From assembly GCF_035222275.1 (NCBI RefSeq), contig NW_026946359.1:5642001-5706000 (forward strand): a stretch of DNA of 64,000 bases, in the 5' to 3' direction. This document shows positions 1 to 11,355 of this stretch, piece by piece. A program made the position numbers and the translations under genes. The stretch is from Podospora bellae-mahoneyi. Lineage: Eukaryota > Ascomycota > Sordariomycetes > Sordariales > Podosporaceae. Numbering within the stretch: the first letter of the stretch is position 1; every line of letters begins with the position of its first letter. A model generated the notes under the pieces. That model worked only from the letters and a program-made list of their open reading frames with translations, ran no database searches and was not told the DNA's origin.

Positions 1-3000
1 TGTAGAGAGGATAGCCGGGACTGTGTGTCACGGGCAACGAAGCTCGTGCTGGATTGTAGATGGGAGGGGACCGTCTTCCCACGGCCCCCGAGTATCGGTA
101 TCTGGCTGGGTCGGCCATTTTATTGTTGCTAGTAGCTAGAATCCCACCAGCAACGGACGAACAAGAGGCGATTGAGTCAACGAGGGGTATCTCAACAAGC
201 GGCCAGAAAGAGCTCTAGCAAAAAAGCGGTGGGATAAGTGAGGGGAAGGTTGAGAAGAAACAGGCAAGGTAGGTCAATGGAGGTGCGGTATAAGGTGTGT
301 GTGGCCGTCTCTCTCTCCCCAGGCTGCCCGTCGGGGGCGCAGCGTAAGCTGGTTGGAAGGAGATGGAGACCTCCGTCGGCGGTGTGCGCAGGCGGGGTTA
401 TTGCTCAGAAAGTTCGTGTGTGTGTGTGAGTGATGGCGGGGCTCTCTCTCCTTGACAATGTAAGCCTGCCTTGCCCCTCCTACTTATTCAGAAACACCCC
501 GGCCCTGGTCGGCAGCACAACGCAGCTTTGCTTCCACAGATGCTGATGGAAGACTCGAGTTCGATCAAAATGCGGATTTCTGCTGATTGGGTCGCAGGGA
601 GGAGACGGTGAGAAAAAGAGGGCGGACGAGTGGTGTTCCGCCGCCGTGGGGTCGCAGTACAGGCCTTCGAGGAAAGCAGTCCGTGGGGTAATTAATTCGA
701 TTCGACTGTTTGACGGGACGAGCTGTGAGCGGTCGGTTGGTGTTTGTGTGCGTGCGTGTGTGGTGTCGTGTGGAGGAATTGATCGAATAAAAGACGCTTC
801 CGTTATATGACCCGGGTCATCTGTGTCTTCTTGCTGTGTGCTTCCAGGGAATGCGACCAAGGTGGGGTGCCGTGTCCGCCTGATGCCCAATCCTCCGTCC
901 TCTCCCTTCACAGGCCGAGTTGCCTCTCTTGGTCACCTTTGTCTTGCCCCACACCTACCACTATGTACTGGACTGTGTGTACCTTTCTCGATCTTCAGTC
1001 TCCCGGCAGGAGACGATAGGACAAGGCTGTGACGGATGTGACAGCCTACACAAGCGACACAGAACGAGCTGAAGCTGGGCTGCAGGTGTTGTGTATAGTG
1101 AGACGATAGTCAATATTCGCAATCAGCCGTGGGACGAGGCAATATGGCAACTTGTCAGTAGCCGGGCACGCAGGGAGGAGATGCCGGCTGCCGTGGACGA
1201 GGAACTTCCAGCTTGGGAACAGGTCCCGGTTGGCTTGTAGGCTGTCTCACGCATAGCTAGCCTCTGTTGTTGCAGAATTGCCCGGTTCTCTTTTGCCTTT
1301 GGGACTACGAGGTATACTATACCTTCAAATCTCTCTAGGTGCAGTAGATGGCGCATGCTCCCCCTTTGGACACGGCCTGATGTGATTTCGTCGTGGAAAT
1401 GTCTCGCCGGCAGGGCACCGACGAGGGTTTCGGAGTGGTTTGCCTGCCTTATGTGTGGACCCGACCGGGGGTCAGCCCACCAGCGCCAATGAGAGTGGAG
1501 ATCCGGCTTTGCGGGCTGTTATTCTATCATCAGGTGGTCATAGCTTTCAAGGTGAAGAGATGACGTCCGTCGTCGACAGCAACGTCTCGTGGTCGATGGA
1601 CCCTAAGATTGATTGTTTCTTTGCATCACGAGCGCTTGTGATTACATGAGAATTATTCTAGGCTGCTTGTTTTTTTTTGCCGCATCTATTTGAATATCAC
1701 CATGACGCACCTAGGGTCCAGCGATCCTCCGATCGTACGGAGTACACGACACACAAATGCTTCTTAGCATCTTCACCATCCACACCGTTGACCTCACCTT
1801 GGAGTCCAAAATCTCGCAAATGGGAATTCTAAACACCTCGTGTGGACAGGATGCCATGAATACACACAGCTGGACTTACGATAACCACCTCCATTGCCCG
1901 CCGATGCTATGAATCCCACAGCCAAGCACACCACTTGCGTTGCAAAAGTGCACGAGTGGCAAACTTTTATACAGCCTCTGGTGACGAGTTATGCAGTAGT
2001 ACCCAGCTCTGTTTCACAGCAGTCCATTAGCACCAGTTGTTTCTGCACAGCACACAACTCAAGATGCAGGAATTCCGGATTTTCTGCTCCTTCTTTTTAT
2101 TTTTTGCTAACATTACCGAGCAGATCGTGCCGACCCGACAGCCGACAACCGATAATCGTCAGCGATCGATTAGTCAATCGCTGGCCTCTCTCTCACACCC
2201 TCTACTCAGGTACCAAGTGTTGGACTTTTTGTTCCCGAACGAGACATGGCACGCATGGTCGTCTTCAAGAACCATCAAGCATCAAAGTCAAGGTAACATC
2301 TGAAGATGTTGCTCTCCCCCACCAGAACAGCCAGTAATTCCACACCAAAGTTGGCTGGGGGGGGCATTGGGCATCTACGACACACGCATGCGGTCCCGTT
2401 TCCATTTCAACCCAACCCAATTAGTTAATCATGATGAGTCCCGTGATGCTCTCAACTGGCTCCTCCGTTCCATCCCGTCCCGTCCCTCAGGGGCCTCTAA
2501 CGATGCTCTCAAGCAAGAAAGTATCGCTTGCTCTGGTCCGATTGGCATAATGGTACGCGATTGCAGCGCGGGAGGGAGCGCTCTCTCCACTCACACGTGG
2601 AAGGGTGATGGTGCTCTTGACTAATGTCAGTGGTTCTCCCAACGTTCCAGCAATTTAGAGCTCTCAGACCGCAGGAAGCGGGGAGATGGGACGACGGGAG
2701 TGAGGAGGGGTGGAGGGGGCCCAAGTTGGTGGTGAACGCGGAGGGAGCATTCACTCCCCTTGCCCATACCCCTTTCTTTCCACACACCCGTCCGCTATTG
2801 CATACATTGAAGCGCGGTATACCCGCCTGGGCAACGGCATGTCGTTCTTGGCAAGTCGTCTGGCAGTTGAGTGGGGGGGTTGCCCGGCACGCGATGTTTA
2901 TACCAAGAGTCTCTTGCTGAGTCTGTGTGGGCCTACCTTATGTACAAATCGTACGCAATTCTAGTTCTGGGTGTGGTTACCAGGAAATGCCAAAGCCTCA

Positions 3001-6000
3001 TTTAGATAAGCTGTTGTCACTGTTTTGGTTTGATGGCTAGTGTCACACACGCAGCTTCGAACAACAAGCACAAACCTGGATCTAGGATTATCATCTGAGA
3101 ACTATTGTTCGGCCATGCAAGGCAAGACGCAATAGATATCTTGTCAGTAATGATACGAACTTGGAAAGGTTTAATAACTCAGATGTGTCAGCCTTGTGGT
3201 AGATGGCAATGGCAATATGACAGCCGCACTCTTCACCGTATTCTCATCTCGTGGTACAGCGTCCCGATCTGATATTCAGGCACCGTTCCCCCTACTCCCT
3301 TGCCTCGTTTGCATCATGCCCGAGTGGCGAACTTCAGACTGACCCAAGGTCAAAAAGCAAAAAGTCAACATGCCTAATGCGTGAAAGAGCATATGCAGTC
3401 ATCTTGTCCCAGCCACAGAGAGATGGAATACAGCATGCAGAGGCAGTGTTTGGCAAAGTTACAGAACCACACAGCATCCGCACACATATTTACAACCAAC
3501 TGGGCAAGATTCAGGCAAGGGCATACTCACCGCCGGCACATGGAGTTGTAAAAACTCCTCACGACCGGTCAAGCCTGGTGCTTGGCCGAGGTTTCATCTC
3601 TTGGATTTTGGCTGTCTGATATTGGACAGACTTCTGGTAACGCATGCCAACGCAACCGCGAGGAGGGGGTAGCCGTCAGTATTCTTGGAAGCCGTTCACC
3701 TGGAAGTTGATCAGAAGATGTGCCCAACTGAGGTTATCCTATCCCCTCACTTTCCGAACACGACATCGATCTTGCCGATACGGGGGCTTGCTCTACCCCC
3801 TGCCTCCCTACTGAGAGTACCAAGACAGGAGCCGATGGCAGATCTCGGTCCGCGGCAAGCGATGACCGAAGAAGGACTGCATACTTGTACCCAAATAGGC
3901 CAACAACCGAAGGACGATCTAGTGCCAAGCTCAGGAGGGCAACCCACGGCCAACTTGTCTCTAGAAGGCAGGTAGCCATCGCCATCGCAAAGTCATGCCA
4001 GTTTCATCACAGAAAGGGAGAATAGTTACCGTAGGTCGTCGAGTAACTTGTTTCACAACTTAACAGACAGGCATTGTGTCAACTCATGTCCGAGATCAGA
4101 TCCGGTATACCTCGGATGGCCCGTTGAACCATCGGCACTCCATCATAACAACAAACCCTCTTGGAGGACCCCCGCATGAATAGAGGAGGTAGGCTTTGGC
4201 AGTGTGGTATCCCACCAGCCCAACAAACACGGCGCGTCATCAAAGAGTGCGTCTGACAGCCGAGCATCATCATCATACCAGGACCACCAAACCAACGTGA
4301 TCGACAAACAACAGAGTATCGTACCGATCACTGCCGTAACATAGGTAGTCTAAGCACCAAATCGCTGTTACAGGCAAGTATACCACACAAGCAAAACTCA
4401 CCGCCAAAAAAAAAAAAATGACCCCCAACACCCGTCTATCTCCGATCAGACCATGACAGTCAGAGCCCAAACAGCCCAGGCAGCGCCATCTCCCTCTTCG
4501 CCTCCATCTTCCAGAATCACACACGACTGTGTCCGGGTAGTAGATACACAACCTCCCGGATCAAACCGTCTTGATCTCCATCTCAAACCACGGCGTCACA
4601 CAACCGCGGCCGTATATGCCTCAACCACCTGAGTAAGGTAGCTAAGTAGGTATACCTGACCCTGCCTTAAACCTCACCTCACATAAAGTACACACCAAAA
4701 CATGGCAAACTCGAACAACACCCCCTTTTCCCCCTCCGGAACTTGCCCAATATAGTGCTGTGTTTGTGCTCCCGTTTAGTGCACGCATAGCCCCTCGGAC
4801 GGTGTGACGAAAACACTGTCACCGAACACCTTTCTCGGTTAGCTTGGTATGCCTGCGCAAGAGTTTGTTTACGTTGCCTTGCCACAACTCAACGGCCGAG
4901 AGGGTGGGTTGGTGGTGGTTATGTCGGCATGGGTGCTACTTGAGTGTGAGATAAGTCGGTCTATCTTTATGAACGGGATATGTGTGTATTAATTGTTGAG
5001 TTGGTTTTGCTGCGGTTCTTCCGGCATAAAGGTGGTTTGTTAAATCGAATGGGGGGCAAGGTCGGATGAATTGAAGATGGGATGACACGAAGCGCCAGTT
5101 TTGGGTCTCTAGCTTGTAGTAAATCACGATCGGATGAAAAGATAGATAGAAAAAGCAGGCAATCTGTTGATTCCCGAAGAAACAGGATCAGTTGGAAGAG
5201 CGCAGGTTCCAAAAAAAAAAAATAACAGCCCAGTTAAGTTGAAGTTGCTCGATGAGGTTGCTCCCTCTGTACCTCCTACTCTTGAGATTTTGAGATCAGA
5301 TGGAAGACACCATAGAAAGACAGACCTCAGTCGCTCCAGGATTTTAAGTTGTTCACAACACCAACAGCAACACGGGCAAGAGCACAGAGCAAATACGTCT
5401 GTCTACCAAGAGGCATTTCTGCAACTTTTACTAAAGAGTCCCATCTCATTCCAGTCACAGCCACCACGAGCCATCCAAGCTCACTAGTCCACTTACAACT
5501 GATCAACGCGAGGCAAAACCATCATTCAAAGCCAAACCTCATCAACCGCAATTCAAAGTTTCCTGTGGTCATGAATCGGCTTTGCACAATAAGTATCAGA
5601 AACATTCAATCATTCGGCGCATCGCTGGATGAGGATTTTTCTCGCTAGTAAACTAACCTCAGATATACCTCCAGAAAAACACGCCGAAACCAACTGTATT
5701 TACATGTCCCAAATGAAATGAACATAAAAAGCTTTGCTCAAGTTAGTTTCTGATAATAAAGAAAAAAAAAAAAAAACCCCCCAAAAAAAACCAACTGGTC
5801 CGATCCAAAGCAAGCAATGTGTGTGTGAACTTGTCATGTCGCCAAGTCATGTGACATCCAATCCGTGGAAAATACTCTAGTACATACCACAGCCCGGATT
5901 GATGTTTGACACAACATACCAAAGAGAACAGAAAAGATAAAAATGTGAAATCCTTGCGATTTTCAGCAGCATGATCATCAACCCTGCGAGATATCAAAAA

Positions 6001-6775
6001 GTTCATGATAGTGATGAACATGAGTGGGCCGAGCGATAAGCGTCAAGATCACAGAGTCGGACACTGCCATGCCAGTCAGGTTGAACGCGCAATAATGACT
6101 AAAAAAAGGGGTCAAGGAATGTGTAAATTATTGATACGAGAATGGACACCGTTATAAGACCATTGATCCGCCCTGGGCGGGCGACATGACTCGTCAAACC
6201 TCAACAAATCGAGAGTCGGTCACGATCACAACAACAGCCAACAATCGCAACAAAACACCATGGGTTACAGGATCACGACAGCAGAATTGGAGAAGGCAGA
6301 TCACACCGGGTGATAATGACTTGGTCACAATAATAACGCGACAATGCTGTCATTCTTAGCACGGCATCACCCCAAGTCAACACATTACCAAAAGCAATAA
6401 ACACCAAAGCAAGTAAGATCAACACGAGGCAAGTCAATCCCATTCACATCACAATCACAAGCAGCATCGATCAAGAAAAAGAGTCTCTCCATCATCATCA
6501 TCCATTACAGATTCATATACACGGCTAGTACTAGAAAGAACATTGAGACATGTTTTTTCCCTCCCGAAGCCAGCACTATCATAATAATCCGAATCCCTTT
6601 GCCCATCCACATATATCCTAGCAAATATTCCTACCAAAAAAATAGATTACCCAATGAAGCCTCTCGGCAAACAAGACATTAACCAAGAAACGACATTAGA
6701 TAAACCATTTTTTTATCGCGACAATCTAAGCCAAAAGTAATTCCAAAACAGGTTTTCAGAGGTGGTGAAACCCCC
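1..6775. other. Long gene-free stretch
   Basis: No open frame here begins with ATG, has coding-like codon use and can be joined to neighbours by credible splice sites. The open frames present are short and most begin only at GTG or TTG. The sequence is mixed: purine- or pyrimidine-rich patches, A-runs near 4408, 5211 and 5760, and AT-richer sequence at 5700-6770 that probably includes the 3' UTR of hex1. It may contain promoter or long 5' UTR sequence of a gene beyond the left edge, or noncoding transcripts; nothing seen proves either. Confidence 0.6.
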
Positions 6776-7532
6776 TTAGAGGCGGGAGCCATGGACGACC
6801 TTCATGTCAACAGCCATCTCGCGGCCGTGGTCAGTGACGACGAGGACGCGGACGGAGCCACGGCCAGACTCGAAAGCCTTCTGGAGGCGGTTCCAGAGCG
6901 AAGACTGGTCAATGACGGGGAGGTTCTGCTTGACATCACCGGTCTCGGTCATGGCGACGATGGCGCCATCCTGCATGTCAAGGACGCGGTACTGCTTGAA
7001 GACGGGGCCGAGCATGGTCTGGACAACGACGCTGGGGGCGGGGTTGGAGACGAAGCTGGACTCCTCATGGAGCTGCTTGGTGAAGAGGTCAACACCGAGG
7101 TAGCGGTGCTGGCCGGTGGCAGCAGAAGTGCTGATGCGGATGACCTGGCAGGGGCGGCCCTGGAGGATCAGGATGTCACCAAGGCGGATGTGGTGGCAGG
7201 GGATGGTGACGGTGTTGGGAGCCTTCTCAACGGCAGGGGCGGCAGCGGGGCCGCGGCGGACGGAAGAGACCTCAGCCTCGACGTGGCCTTCATGATGGTG
7301 GTGAAGCTTGTCAGCCAACTTGTGCAACTTGTTGTGGAGCTTGTTGTGAACCTCCTGGCGGAAGGAGTGGTAGCGGTCTGTGTTGGTGGGGCCACAGTGA
7401 GTACTCGCTCACATGTCGACACTCTCGTGTGCATGGGGAGAGATGGCATCAAGGGGCACCACCAAGACAAGACGCTAGAACAAGGGCGGAAGGGGCGGGG
7501 AGATACTCACTGTCCTCATCGTAGTAACCCAT
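6776..7532 (-). CDS. hex1: Woronin body major protein HEX1 (canonical ATG form)
   Basis: HEX1 self-assembles into the crystalline core of the Woronin body, a peroxisome-derived organelle that plugs septal pores after hyphal wounding. Two exons are seen, 7532-7511 (22 nt, beginning MGYYDED) and 7377-6776, separated by a 133-nt intron with GTGAGT donor and ACACAG acceptor, giving 207 residues. The C-terminal ~150 residues are the eIF5A-like double beta-barrel, with the family-diagnostic stretches IPCHHIRLGD, QVIRISTSAATGQHRYLG and LHEESS. The protein ends in SRL, the peroxisomal targeting signal PTS1. The N-terminal 50 residues are His- and Lys-rich with HNKLHNKLHKLADKL. The start at 7532 matches the usual fungal HEX1 N terminus, but the frame remains open upstream (separate entry). 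Plus-strand open frames over this gene are antisense shadows. Confidence 0.96.
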
Positions 7533-8671
7533 GTTGTTGGTGGTGGTGGTGGTGGAAACGGTGGAAGGCGTGTAGGGCTTGTCGTCCAAGAGCTTTACCT
7601 CCTTCTTAGGGGCGGTAATGCGAGGGGGGCGGGGGAAGTCGACGGTGGTGTCGCTGACTTGGAAATGAGATTCCTTCTTGGCGGGACGGGTGATAGCAGC
7701 CTCGACAGTGAACTTGTCACCGATGGAAGTGCTGGACTTGAAGACCGGGCGACGGGTGGGAAGGTCGACGGTGGTGTCGTAGCTGGGGGAGGCTACAACG
7801 GTGGGTTCCTTGCGGTAGTTGGCTTGGGTGCGGGCGCGGAATTCACTCTCAGCAAGGTCGACGACGGAGCTGTGAGGACGGTGGCGGTGGTCGAGTTCGA
7901 TGCGAGACTCGAGGTAGTTGGAGGCGGGAGGGGGTGGTTGAGGTCTGAAGAAGGCAAAGGAAAGATGTGGTCAGCAAAAGGAAAGAGCAGAGAATGTGTC
8001 TTCCTTGAGCCAGATATTGTTGTGGGAGAAGGCCTCGCGTCGCTTGGTCAACCCCCGACCCCCTGGCCCCGAAGACCTTGGCGGTGCCCTAGGGTCGATA
8101 GCTCGGCCAGGGGGGGTGGGCTGAAAAGCGGAGCAAAACAAGACAAACGAGGAAAATGGCTGCTGAGGCTCCAGCGGGGAATCCACACCCAAGAGATCCG
8201 AGCCGGGACAGGAGGCTGGGGATCAGCCATTGGGGCGGGCCAGGCCAAAGGGGCGGTAAAGAAAAACAAATTGACGGTGACGGTGATGCCGGCGACAGAA
8301 AGAGAAGTCAAAAACATACCTGCGGATCTCCTCGTGGAAATGGTACTCTTCCTTCTTGATGACGGGGACGGGGACGGGACGGCGGTGCTCTTCCTCCTTG
8401 CGGGTGATGCGGACCTCCTCTTTGAAGCGGTTCTCCTCGACGACCTTGGGGGGCGGGGCAGGGAGAGCGGCTTGGACGGTGAAAGAAGAGTCTTGACCTA
8501 TCCGTCCAGCTGGGGGAACTTGGATCTTGATCTCCTCGTGGGTTTTGGTCTGGGTAGCGGTCTCGGACTCCCTGTAGGCAGACGGGAAGACGCTGAAAGG
8601 GACCGGGACGCGGGCTTCAAAGTCCAGGTTGCCGGTTTACTGGGCGCAAGAAACAATCTTCTTGACGTACG
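7533..8671 (-). other. ATG-free in-frame 5' coding extension of hex1
   Basis: Upstream of the HEX1 ATG, and in the same frame, lie two exon-like segments, 7944-7533 and 8592-8320, joined by a 375-nt intron (GTATGT donor at 8319, TTCTTCAG acceptor ending at 7945). A further 78-nt intron (GTACGT at 8670, CCTTTCAG ending at 8593) joins them to an open frame reaching about 9014. The two segments encode about 229 residues without a stop, with coding-like codon use. There are degenerate repeats: IGQDSSFTVQAAL against SIGDKFTVEAAI, and DTTVDLP against DTTVDFP. A charged segment reads EEVRITRKEEEHRRPVPVPV. No ATG in any frame was found in these exons or in the 8671-8910 leader. Inference: either an N-terminally extended HEX1 is made from a non-AUG start, or an upstream ATG exon was missed. 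Confidence 0.55.
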
Positions 8672-10984
8672 ACAAGAAGATATCTCTTGCTAACTTCCTA
8701 GAAAAGAAGTCGAAAGAAAGGAGATGAGAAGGCGGTCTGTGAATCGACCCGTCTTCTGTGCTCTGGTTTCTGTTCGAGTCCTTTGAAAGGGAGGGCGGGG
8801 AATGGATGGAGATGGTGGTGATGGCTTGAGCTGACTCTGAGTGGAGGATGAGGAAGGAAAGAAGATCAAGACCAGGAGGGCACAGCTGCTCGAGCGAGCG
8901 CGGTTCAAATACGCATGGGGCGGAGCGCTTCCGGGCTCTGAACGTCGACCTTGGCCGGTTGGCAGGGGACCGTCGACGACGAGAAGGATGTGTGACCACA
9001 GGGGGTGGTTCCAACCAGCTCTGGAAGCCCTCTGTTTACCTTTTGTGGAGAAGAGGCCTGCGAGTTGTTTATCCTGCACCAATGGGGAATAGCGGACCCT
9101 CTTTTCGGAGGAGCCATGGCCCCACGAGCATGTCTCTGATTGCTCGGCCGTGACCAGAGCTGGGGACGCGTCCAGCCATTTCGAGCTAGGAGCTGTCTCG
9201 TTGGGAGCTGAAAGCACAGAGCTCGATCGCGGTTGACCCCTGGAGATGAGACGTCAGAAAGAAAAAAGGCGCGCTTCTCCAGCCTCTCCAAATCCGGGGG
9301 TAGCAGAGAGCGCTTGCTGGGTGATGGGCGAGGGTTACCCGGGCCTCCTGTAGGGCAGAACATGGACCTGGAGCGTCAATGGCTCGAACTGGTCTCAATT
9401 GATGAGAAGACACAAACAGAAGTCGTATCAAAGCTGTCTCTGATTGAAATTGGTCCACCCCCGTCCTCCTGCAGCTTCGTGCATCTCAGGGCGCCACCGA
9501 CCACACCCACAGGCTGACGGGAGACGGACTAGCCAGCCAGGACCGGGCGCCCACGCCGTACACACGCTTGTGCCGGCATCGTTGATAGGTGGTTGGGGAC
9601 GCGGTGGGGGCTCTGGGGCCGTGGTGTGCGCAATTGGGGAGGTCGGGAGCAGCTCCCTTTTACTTTCCTCGGCTGCAAGCCAAGGAGAAGAGCAGATCAC
9701 CAGCAGCTTCGTCTGACAATTGGCTGTTGCATTTATCAAGGGGGTGTCCCGTCCCAGCCTCTTTTTCCCGTCTGAGAGCTCGTGGGAGAAGGCCATTGGG
9801 TCGATAGGGGAGTTCCAGCCATCCACAACTTAATGCACAATTTTATTCGTCTCGTTTGATGTCTCCCGGTCCTCGTATCGATGTCGCACAGGCCGGCCGG
9901 CTATCAGTTGTCAGGCTGTCATCGAAACAGATGGCATCTGCCAGACCGCCGCCGTCCCCGAGGTGTCTCCAGCGCCGTCCCCACAAAGTCGATTGCTTTT
10001 GCAGCCGGGAGCTGACACGACACGAGGCCTGCAAGTCAAAAAGCTGGACTTCCTTCCCATGCGCTACCGAGGCCATCTCCAAAATCTCCACTGGGAACAG
10101 CACACCATTTCCAGTTGTCCCGGCAACTGACCTCCTTTTGCGTCTTCTGCTCCGCCCCTTTGCGGGATCAGCCGCCGAGCAGTCCGATCCTACTACCCAT
10201 TAACTGCCGTCACATGCGCGATGCGAGAAGACGGAGCCGACGCAGGGGAAACAGCCGCCGTCGGGGTTTCAGGGGCTTTGGGACCTTGTTTACTTGCGAC
10301 GTCGTCGACATCGTCGTTTGCTCTACCTATGTTGTTCAAGCATCCGGCCGTCTGTCGACTTGAACCTGTTGAGAGTTGTCTGATCAGTTCAACAACCCGT
10401 TAACCCGACCCGAAAACCAACCCGAGCGGGAACCAGGGAATCGCTGTCCTGGGTCCTGTCAATGCGTCCGCCGACCGATGACCCGGATCCGAATTCACAA
10501 TCAGTCCCCCGGGGCACCTGTGCCGGAAGAGACGAGGAAATAAACTTTGGATCTGGAGTCCGGGCTGACTTCAACCTGCTATGGTAAGTTTGTGATAGGG
10601 GCGTTCCGGACCATCGATCGATTGCGATTCAAGATTGGGAAATTGGACAAACTAAGCATATGCAAGATGGCGTTTCTGGCTTGATCATGGCGGATTGGTG
10701 GCTCTCCATGCTGCAACCGCAAGCTGGAGATCTCGAGCCCAAAGAGCTGGAGATTGAACTCAACAAGCTCATTCCCGTTGAGTGTCAGGATTTAACCTTT
10801 GACGGCTGCGCACCCCCGGTTGGTGGCTTAATCATGACCGAGGGGGCTGCCATGGGCCTCAACAGACCGCTGTCCGCAGCATAGCGTAAAGGTACGAATT
10901 GTAGCACCATCGTAACAACTTTTCCACTGCTTCAATTGATCAGTTTCCGTCTCGTCTGAATATTCCTGTATACGTTCAGCACCA
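8672..10984. other. hex1 leader/promoter and intergenic DNA
   Basis: The first few hundred bases are probably the hex1 5' leader; reading on the minus strand, the first ATG near 8918 opens only a three-codon frame (M-R-I-stop). Beyond that I see no gene with a credible start and splice pattern. A 74-codon plus-strand frame from an ATG at 10660 has no recognisable features. The region is GC-rich and contains stop codons in all frames at normal spacing. Confidence 0.5.
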
Positions 10985-11167
10985 ATGGAGCAGGAACTTC
11001 AACCACACTGGCAACAGTCAGGTGCTGCCTTTATCGTCGGAGGGCTGCTTGCTGTCTTCGTGTTTGCCGTCATCTACAAGGTGTGCCTGTGTCAATACTG
11101 GTTAGAAAGAAACCCCCATCCTCGTTACCTGCGTTCTCGACACCAGCAAGGCTGCTGCTGCTGTTGA
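10985..11167 (+). CDS. Possible small single-pass membrane protein
   Basis: An ATG-initiated 60-codon frame encodes a hydrophilic start (MEQELQPHWQQ) and one clear hydrophobic segment of about 22 residues (AFIVGGLLAVFVFAVIYK), followed by a Cys-rich end. Splicing from the GTGTGC at 11081 to an AG just before a GCTGCTGCTGCT run near 11150 would replace the tail by a basic one (KKRIREEL...RRSHRPKRQK). That is a more usual layout for a type II or tail-anchored membrane protein. Neither version is recognised. It lies 190 bp upstream of rqc2 on the same strand and could instead be a leader of that gene. Confidence 0.25.
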   Translation: MEQELQPHWQQSGAAFIVGGLLAVFVFAVIYKVCLCQYWLERNPHPRYLRSRHQQGCCCC

Positions 11168-11355
11168 AAAGAAGAGGATCCGAGAAGAGCTTTGCCGTCG
11201 CAGTCATAGGCCGAAGAGACAGAAGCTTGGCAGACGTCGAAGGTGCCAGGTGCACTTTTACCCCACCTTGATTACCCCTCCACAGCTTGCAAACTTCCAA
11301 CTCGGCCCCGGATATCGCTGTGGCAAGCTGAGAAACCGCAGAGAACATAGTCAAA

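Noticed and set aside
6791-7609. 272-codon plus-strand open frame
   Set aside because: Antisense shadow of HEX1; the minus strand encodes an unmistakable conserved protein.
8637-8670. 31-nt GTACGT to CCCAG intron in the hex1 leader
   Set aside because: Too short to splice and it would place a TAA in frame; the CTTTCAG acceptor further on gives a 78-nt intron and restores the frame.
7659-8693. 344-codon plus-strand open frame
   Set aside because: It runs antisense through the hex1 extension exons and their introns; the Gly/Asp/Val/Leu-rich translation is the usual mirror image of GC-rich coding DNA and shows no motif.
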